64,000 nucleotides of DNA from contig NW_026515438.1 in NCBI RefSeq assembly GCF_014898815.1, positions 806,001 through 870,000 on the forward strand, written 5' to 3'. Source of the stretch: Panonychus citri. Its lineage: Eukaryota > Arthropoda > Arachnida > Trombidiformes > Tetranychidae. Shown here one piece after another: positions 56,202 through 64,000 of this stretch (the first letter of the stretch is position 1; the number at the start of each line of letters is the position of its first letter). A model generated the notes under the pieces. That model searched no databases, was not told the origin of the DNA, and saw only the letters and a program-made list of their open reading frames with translations. Made by a program: the position numbers and the translations under genes.

Positions 56202-59200
56202 ATGACAAATAATCCGAACGCTAATCGAGCCCTTCGAGTTGCAATTCTGGGAAGCTCACAATCGGGAAAATCAGGTAAACAAACATCATGATAAATATGA
56301 AAAGAGAAAGAAAAAAGTTTCAACAATTAGAAACTTTCCCTTCTTAAAATCACACATTAACACGAACATGAAACTTTTCATCCTCATCACTTATTTCACT
56401 CATTCTCCATCACCATCATCATCCTTTCATCATTTTCATCTTAATCTTCATCTTCATCATTATTATTATATCTTAACCTTTTATCGTTAATGGGTCAAGT
56501 TAAGTTTAATGTACCATTTAAACTTTTAATAATAATACTAATCACTAATCACTATTTACTGTGAATATTTTGTTGTTGCTGTTGAATTATTTCAATCATT
56601 ATCATGAATGAAGAATTGAACAATCATCAAGTGTCAAGAATCTGAATGAACCTGAACTCATGAGACTCGAAAACACCGTCCAACTTATATAAATATAATT
56701 CAGATTCATTTTCTGAGCCGATGTTTATAATTATCGATTAGGATTATTATCGTTTCATTTTATTATTATTATTATTATTAAATTGTTGAAATTGATGATA
56801 ATTTTAATGACCACGATAATAATAATATTATCAAAGTTTTAATTTCAAGTTTCATAACATATCAACATTTTATTTTCAATTTTTTGTCTGAACCAGATTA
56901 ACTTACAATCAGGGGATTAAATCAGTAAATGAAAAAATTAAATCTCTTCATCATTCCTAAAGTTAACTGTTAATCTGCTTGTCCATTTGTTTATTTATAA
57001 TCAGAGCAAAAGTAACTTGACCATTACGATTAAGAAGGGAAAAAACTAATATCAGGTAATTTAAGATTTAAAAAAAAACTAATCACAATTAAAGATATGA
57101 TGACGATCATGATGATTATCATCAACATGGACATTATTAGTTTTATATTGTGATAACAATCAAAAGTTTTTTCATTATCGTGAAAATTTAATTTTAAGGG
57201 TGAAAAAAGTTTAAATAATCAACGAAATTGAATCAGAACTTTTTTTTTTAAATCAAATTCTCAGAATTCTTGGTGAAATTTTTGTTCTTGTTTGATTTTT
57301 CTTCTTCTTCTTTTTTGACAATTTACTAATTTAGAATCAAAGTAAAAGAAATTAACAAATTAAATAAGCTTCAAGAGCAATTAATTGCTTCCAATTACTG
57401 ATGTTTATGATTCTTACATGAAGATTAATCATGATGATAGTGTTGATTGTTGATGATAAGGAGATAAGTGATAACTGTAAATAAATTGATCTGATTAATT
57501 GTTGATCAACCTTATCAAATTACTCTGATAATGAGAGAGAGATAATTAATTGTTAGATTGTTAATTTAATCGAAATTTTCTTCTTGTTTACATTTCCGCA
57601 GCGGTGACAGTTCGATACCTGACAAAACGATACATCGGTGAATACAGTTCGAGTAAAGGTAAGAACTTTTACTTTTTTCTCCTTCCCACCCCCCAATTCC
57701 TTGATGATGATGATAATTAATCATAATATATATAGTATTGTACTCAATTGGAATCATTAATATAATTAATGACGATTCTTAATGATGATCATCATCTGAT
57801 TTACAGTAACAATTAGTCAACAGTAAACTGATATCATATGGGAAAAGTTTTGTTTTGTTTTAAAATTGTGATGAAATTTGTTTACCAGCAAAAAACTTTA
57901 CATTGTTTATTATTGATGTTGTTATATTTGGCTATTTATTATTTAAAACAATTTACCATTCAATTAAATTATATCCATCATCATTTTCATCCTCATCTTG
58001 ATCTGCGTATCTTTTTATTTTATCATCATCATGAAAACCAATCACCAATAAACAAAAGAGCCAAAGATGAAAAAGCATCAAAAATTGATGGACAAATTTA
58101 TGCTTCCGGGTGCCTCTTCCCTCTCTCTTTTTTTTGTCTGTTTCTACCTTCACTTTACCTTGTCGGAGGATGATTCAGATGATGATGATGATGATGGAGA
58201 TGATGAGGATGATAAAACATCACTCTAAGCATCACACACACACACACATACACATATACATAGTCACAGCAGGATTGCTAATCATTTGATGGAGACTTTA
58301 AAAGCATCAAATTTTTTATCAATTCATTTGCATGAAACAACAAGAATGTTGAGTTTTTAAAAGCATCAATTGAAAGTAAACACCTTAACACCTTAAATGA
58401 TGATGATGAGAGAGAGAGAGAGAAAGACAAATTAACAAACAAATGATAGAAACCTTTTTAAAATTATCACTTTCATCATGTTCATCATGTTCATTATGTT
58501 AATTAATACATTTATTGGGAGTCATCGGAAGCAATTGCAACAGAAAACCAGAAAATAAAAACAGAAACCGTTAGTTTTTTTCTCATGTTTGTTGATTGTT
58601 TTGATTGTTGTTGTTTTTTTGCATTTTGATGTAATAAAAAAACAACATCTCACTCGCATTCATCATTTTGACCTGAACTGACGGGTTTATCAGCTGATAG
58701 TTGATATATTTAAACGTATATACAAAAATTAAAGCAATTAAATCAATGGTTGGGCTTTAATCATCATCATGATCAACAACAACAACAACATCATCATCAT
58801 CATGTTAAGGGTGAGACTGTAAACAAATATTATGCAATTAACTGTTGATCTTTAATGATGTAGGGTCAATTTTGACACTTTTACACCTTAATGTTGATCA
58901 AACTGTACATTGAACAATTTATTTGAAATTTAATTGCAATGTTATTACAGAAACGATTTACAATTTCAATTAACATCAATGGTGTAGTGATTGTAATCAT
59001 GATCATGAGCAACAAATTGTCAACAATTTGCAATTGTAATTTTATTCAATTGAAATGAAACAGTTTTTTCATTGATTTCTTATTAACAGACAAAAAAGTT
59101 TTTGGGTTAATAAAACCAAGTTAGGAGATGAAATTAATTTTCCTTTTGCTTAATAGATTGATTTTAATCGTATAATCTAATTCATTGTAACAATTAATTT

Positions 59201-62200
59201 AATTGTTGACGTTGCCGAGTTTATTACCAAGTTGTTATCTTAATGTGTCAATGTGTTAATAAGGTAAATACATTAGCACATTTCAATATGAATACATATT
59301 GTTAGTGGTCAGTTGATTTTGAACTTAATTTCAATTCCGATTGGTTATCATTTTCATGATAACCTTTTAATGTCAGGATAGGATTTTCAAATGATTTTCA
59401 AAATGATTGGGGGATTGGTGTTTGAATTTTGATTATTTTGACATAATAGCAACATTATTAAATACATCATGTTTTATTTTATCATAATCATAATCATCAT
59501 CGTCATGAATTAACTGAGTTATCAAAAAAAAAGAATTTTTTTCTGAAAGGAAAGAGAGAGAGAAAAAGTTCCAACTCTGAATAAAAATCCATACTCAGGA
59601 TTCATCATGAAAACATAACAAAAAAAACAAGATTTCAAGATTAAGATGATGATTTTTTATCATCATCTAAGATCACACACTAACTTATATTAATTAATTA
59701 ATATGTTATCACCATGATGATGATGATGTTGTTGTTAACTCTTTCCTGAATCAGATTAAAATTAATCATTTCAATCAGAATCCATCAGAAGCTTTTAACT
59801 TTTTTTTTTCTTCATCTTCTCAGTTAATCATGAAATTTTTTCATCTCTCACACAGCAATTAATTAGCGTTATGATTTGTCGTTTAAAGTTTCAAAGATTA
59901 TTAATAATAATTAATATCTGATAATGATTATGATTCACTGAATTAAATCAATAACATATGAGGAAGTTACAATCATGATAATGATCATGATTAAGATAAA
60001 TGAACCTGGAAACCTTCATTTCCTTTTAACTTGATCAGTGTATCAACAATTAACAATCACCATCATTATCCTGATTAGGATTTGATTGTAATATCTTCAT
60101 CAACACGTTAACACACAAATCTTAATCTTGATTCCTGGATAATCAACTTAATCATAATTAACATTTACAATTATTATTTTCTTACCATCTTAATGTTAAG
60201 TTAACAATTAAATTGTTGATAAATTGTTTCATGTTACACTGTTAATTAGCTAATTACTATTCCTTTCAATTGTTTTAATAGTTTACCTTTAATTTATTTG
60301 AGTACATTAATAATTTTCTATTGATTATTGAAACAATTAAACAACAATTAACCAAGAAATTGGTTTTACAAAAACTTCAATCAACTTTCACTTTTTAATA
60401 AACAAAAGTTTAAGGTAAAAACAAACAACCAAACAAAGTTTATTAACTAATGTTTACTTTTTAATTGTAGTTTAATTGTTCCTCCCCATTGATACTATTT
60501 ACAATTAATTAATCAACACAATCAATTTCATTTGTTTCCCCATTAATTGTTTAATATTTGTTTTTAATTTTCTTTCAGATTTCCTTTATCATCATACCTT
60601 AACCGTTGATGAAATTAAAACTGATGTTGAAATTATGGATACATCAAGTTGTAAGGTATGTAATTAACATTATCATTTAGTTAATTGTTGTTGATTTAAT
60701 TATAAGAATAATAAACAATAAGAAATGGTAGTTAATTGTAAATCAATTCAATTTACCGTTTAATTGATCATCATTGTTGTGAGTAAACAGTTGAGCAATT
60801 TTCTTAAGGATTGATTAATTTTCTGATGATCATAATAATACAAATAACCAATAAATCAATTGATTTAATTGTTGATAACAATTAAAAAAGGTAAGATGAT
60901 GATGATGATGATGATAAGTAAAGTGTTCATTTCTGATAACTTAATTTGCTTTATATTAAATTGATTGAAATCCAATCTCATATGATAAGTAGTGGGAACC
61001 GGAAGAGATTCAGATTCAGATTCGTTATTGTTATTGATCATTATTGGACTAAAAATTATATTCAAGATGATGAGGATGATGAGGATGAAAATAAGGATGA
61101 TTGTGATGATACCGGAATGAAAAACAAAAACAAAAAACCATCCTCATCCTGATCATTACCTGATGCGATTATATTATTAAATTCAAACTTTTTGACTTAT
61201 TTTTGTAGCTATTTTTTTCACTGAAACCAACATGATTATCGGGATGATGATGATCATCATCTTCATTATCCTCATCATCCCATTTTTTTACCTTTGATAA
61301 TCAATAAATAAAATCCGGAAATGAGTCTTGTTGTTGTATCAATAATAATAATCATTGCCCTTTAATAGATAATCATGTTGACTCCCTTTTCTGATCATCA
61401 TCCATTATGTTTCATCTTCATCATCATCATCATCATATTTTAATCGTCCTTGATGATATGACCTGACCTCGGGATAATCATGTTGTTAATGCTCATTAGA
61501 TGATGATGATGATGAGGAAACTTTCTTGATAAATGTATGTAACTTGTTCAATTTTCATTGAGTTTGATTTATTTTGATTTTGTTTCTAAATTTAATTTCA
61601 TTCATAACAATCATTACAAACTTAACTTACTTTGTGTTTACTTTGTGTTTACCAATCAGTTAATCAATATAACAACATGATAACAATAGATTCTGATTGT
61701 TTGCTGTTTACTTCATGATAACTTATTGAATGGTCAATATTATTTTCCATCATGAAATTGGTCAATTGTATGATTAAGTTACTTAATTTTTTCTTCTTCT
61801 TCTTCTTCTTTTGTTTTTCTTTGATTACTAAAAATAAATCATTTCCGTTGTTATTATTTGTTATGCTTTCTTTTTATAATTATAATTAGTTTGATTCTAT
61901 TGGTCAACCAATTTGAATTTGATTAATGATTAACTTGATTCCATTGTTACAAATTTGAGAAACAGATTAAATCTACTTTTCATTGATTGATTTATCTTTC
62001 GTTCAACTTGATTGTTAATCACCATCTCATTTGATTAATTGATTTTTTATTCATTTAAAACTTTCATTTTGATTAGATTTTTGTTTATTTTTATTTCACT
62101 TTGATTAAAAACTTCAATTTGTTACAATAAACTTACAGTTTGTTGTTGTTTTCATTAATTAGTTAAAACTGTATCAAGGTAAACCTTATATTAGCTTTAT

Positions 62201-63229
62201 TCAAAAGAAAGAAGAAAAAAAAATCTCAATTAAGGTAATTAATTGGCTCGATTAGTGGTTAATTAAAATACGAAAACTTTTCCTTAATCATCAAATTGTT
62301 TAAAAGGAAAATTTCTCGAAGTGACTTCGAGAAAAACTAGATGGCGCCACTGAACTCTTTTTTTCGCAAAAGTTTCAATTCATCTTTTTGATAACAATTA
62401 GATAACTGGTTTTTTTTGGTTGTTTTGATTTCTTTTTAATTGTTAATCAGTTCTTGATTGTTGTGTGAATATGGTGCCACCTTTTGTTGTCTATTTTGGT
62501 CTGTTTTCGACGATTTTTTGAGGTTCATCTGGTTTGGTGTTTAGGATCGAGTTTAATGTTCGTGGTCAGTTTATTTGCTTTTCTCAACGAGATCTTAGCG
62601 ATTGAGTTTGATTCTAGTTCGAGTTTAGATTTGATTGTTGTTGTTTGAAATTTCATTCTCTAAATTTTGTATATGTACTTGACCAGTGTATCTATGACCA
62701 TATCGCTTGGGCCGATGCATTTGTCGTTGTCTACTCAATCTGCGACAAGGACAGTTTCCATGCAGCCCGATCGCTGCTCGAATCAATCGCAATGTACAAA
62801 GGGCCAAGACGATTTCCAATAATACTACTTGGTAATAAAAGAGATTTAGAGCACAGTCGAGAGGTAAGTTGACCTTTTTTTTTGAAATTTTCCAAATTAT
62901 GTTAACATTTTGAGTTTTCTTTCCTTCTTTTCTCTATATAAAAATAATTCATCATACAAAAGGTTCCAGTGGACGATGGTCAAGAATTATCACTTCTCTG
63001 GCAATGCCAATTCTATGAAGTTTCAGCAGCCGAAAGTTACATCGGTGTTTCATTGGCCTTTCAAAGTTTAATTCGTGAAGCTAAATCATCGGCATCGTTG
63101 AAAAATTTACCCCCGATGAGACGGAAAACCTCACCAGCGATGATCGGTAAAATGATAGGAATCGTTTTCGGCAAAACAGGTTCGAAGGCCTTGAGAAACG
63201 GTAAAAAACGACCTTCTCTCTCGATATAA
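56202..63229 (+). CDS. Ras-like small GTPase, RASL11/12-RERG type, 216 aa, five exons
   Basis: Exons: 56,202-56,274, 57,602-57,658, 60,579-60,655, 62,687-62,863 and 62,963-63,229, all GT-AG, phases matching, 651 coding bases. The start MTNNPNANRALRVAILG leads to P-loop GSSQSGKS. Switch I is short (YSSSKDFLYHHTLTVDE). The G3 motif reads MDTSSC instead of DTAGQ, so the Gly and the catalytic Gln are missing, as in RASL12-like proteins. G4 is GNKRDL and G5 is EVSAAE. The C-terminus is basic (KTSPAMIGKMIGIVFGKTGS) with no CAAX box, as in RERG/RASL12, so no prenylation is expected. Introns 1-4 are about 1.3, 2.9, 2.0 and 0.1 kb, AT-rich with ATC/ATG repeats. Intrinsic GTP hydrolysis is probably weak, an inference from motif loss. 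Confidence 0.9.
62313..62333. promoter_or_regulatory. Candidate gapped heat-shock element
   Basis: Within intron 3, TTCTCGAAGTGACTTCGAGA plus one A forms a palindrome (10-bp arms with a 3-bp centre when extended by one base on each side) containing two TTC-nn-GAA units separated by 5 bp, the pattern of a gapped heat-shock factor site. It is followed by AGATGGCGCC and a less AT-rich stretch up to exon 4. Function is speculative. Confidence 0.3.
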
Positions 63230-64000
63230 CATCATCTTAATCAGTCGCCTCTTCATCATCATCATCATCAACCTCATGACCATCATCGTAATTATCATAA
63301 CCATTGCCAATGTCAATTCCTGAGGAATTTAAATTTAATATAATAACTAAATCAACTGAATATTTTTGTAATCAAAAATAAATCCTATGTAAAGTTAACA
63401 TTATAATTTAGTGTAAATAGTTGTGCCAAATGAATTTATATCATGTAACAATTAACTTTGATTGTTATTATATTTTTATAACGATCTTAAAATAAAATCA
63501 TTCTTGGATTGAATGAAAGAAAACAATTAACTTGGAAACCAGTTGGATCAACAGACTAATCAGTATTAAGATAAACAATCAAGATAATCAAATATTTTCA
63601 CCACGTGTCTCAAAGTGTCATTTAAATCAGAGATTGAATTTCAATCTCTGATCAACAGAGAGATGAAAACAAATGATAAAGATCAGGATTATCACAAGTA
63701 ATCAATATCTATCAGCCAAAACAGTTAATCACTTGGATAAAAAGCAAATGCTGATCAAGGATTTCGATATCTAACTGTGAAAAAGGCCAAAAGTCACAAT
63801 AAGTACACGTTATAAAAAAGTGTCGATCTCACGAAAAAGCGGAAAAAGTTCAAGGCGAACTCGAAAGTTGATCAACCACAGCATTTGAAAAGTGTTTTTA
63901 TTAAAACAGTTTCTTGTTCATACTTGAGGTCAGTTTTCATGATGATCGAATGCGAAAGTTCAGAGTTTACTCAAAATTCTTCACTCAGGTCACTTTTCCG
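63230..64000. other. 3' flank of the Ras-like gene
   Basis: 3' UTR with ATC repeats and AATAAA near 63,377 and 63,491. The rest is AT-rich. No further gene seen to the window end. Confidence 0.5.

Overview
The window is nuclear DNA of an arthropod. It is AT-rich, with GT-AG introns, single genes spread far apart, and much simple-sequence DNA (CT/GA and ATC/ATG repeats). The conserved proteins (calmodulin, WDR45/WIPI4, PGRMC, EXT2, POLR3B) are metazoan. An interstitial (TTAGG)n tract, a Tc1 element and a copia element fit an arthropod. I think an acariform mite, perhaps a spider mite, but that is a guess from base composition and style and is not proven by the sequence.

Layout. 1-5.6 kb is a gene graveyard: fragments of WDR5, AP2M1, inorganic pyrophosphatase and PIK3C3/Vps34, mixed with small inverted-repeat elements (MITEs) and an unknown ORF. 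5.6-10.6 kb is mostly noncoding. 10,626-16,172 and 27,224-32,779 are the two arms of a nearly identical inverted duplication of about 5.55 kb. Each arm holds the same mosaic: an inositol-dehydrogenase-like gene (whole only on the right), an EXT2 pseudogene fused within codons to the 3' part of an RNA polymerase III subunit gene (POLR3B), one exon of a hormone-sensitive-lipase-like gene cut just before its nucleophile motif, a TTAGG tract, and the ORF1 of a non-LTR retrotransposon. The right arm runs on into intact gene and ORF1 sequence at both ends, so it is the source and the left arm is the copy. The 11-kb spacer holds a Tc1 element whose transposase gene is split by a complete copia-type retrotransposon with a 5-bp target duplication, followed by ORF1-like and unknown ORFs.

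34-37 kb holds an F-box/leucine-rich-repeat type gene (minus strand) and a MITE with a 12-bp target duplication. 38-42 kb holds the autophagy gene WDR45 with an inverted partial copy of its own intron 2/exon 3 upstream. PGRMC (minus strand) follows at 43 kb, then a long simple-sequence desert. Calmodulin at 51.4-52.1 kb sits between two arms of an inverted repeat. A five-exon Ras-like GTPase gene (RASL11/12 or RERG type) with long introns fills 56.2-63.2 kb.

The functional genes are unrelated housekeeping or signalling genes and do not form a pathway. The interest lies in genome architecture: DNA-level capture of gene pieces, inverted duplications at three scales (5.5 kb, 0.35 kb, 0.27 kb), nested transposons and several MITE families. 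Many one-base differences between the duplicate arms are in homopolymers, so some single-base frameshifts (WDR45, the F-box gene) may be assembly errors.
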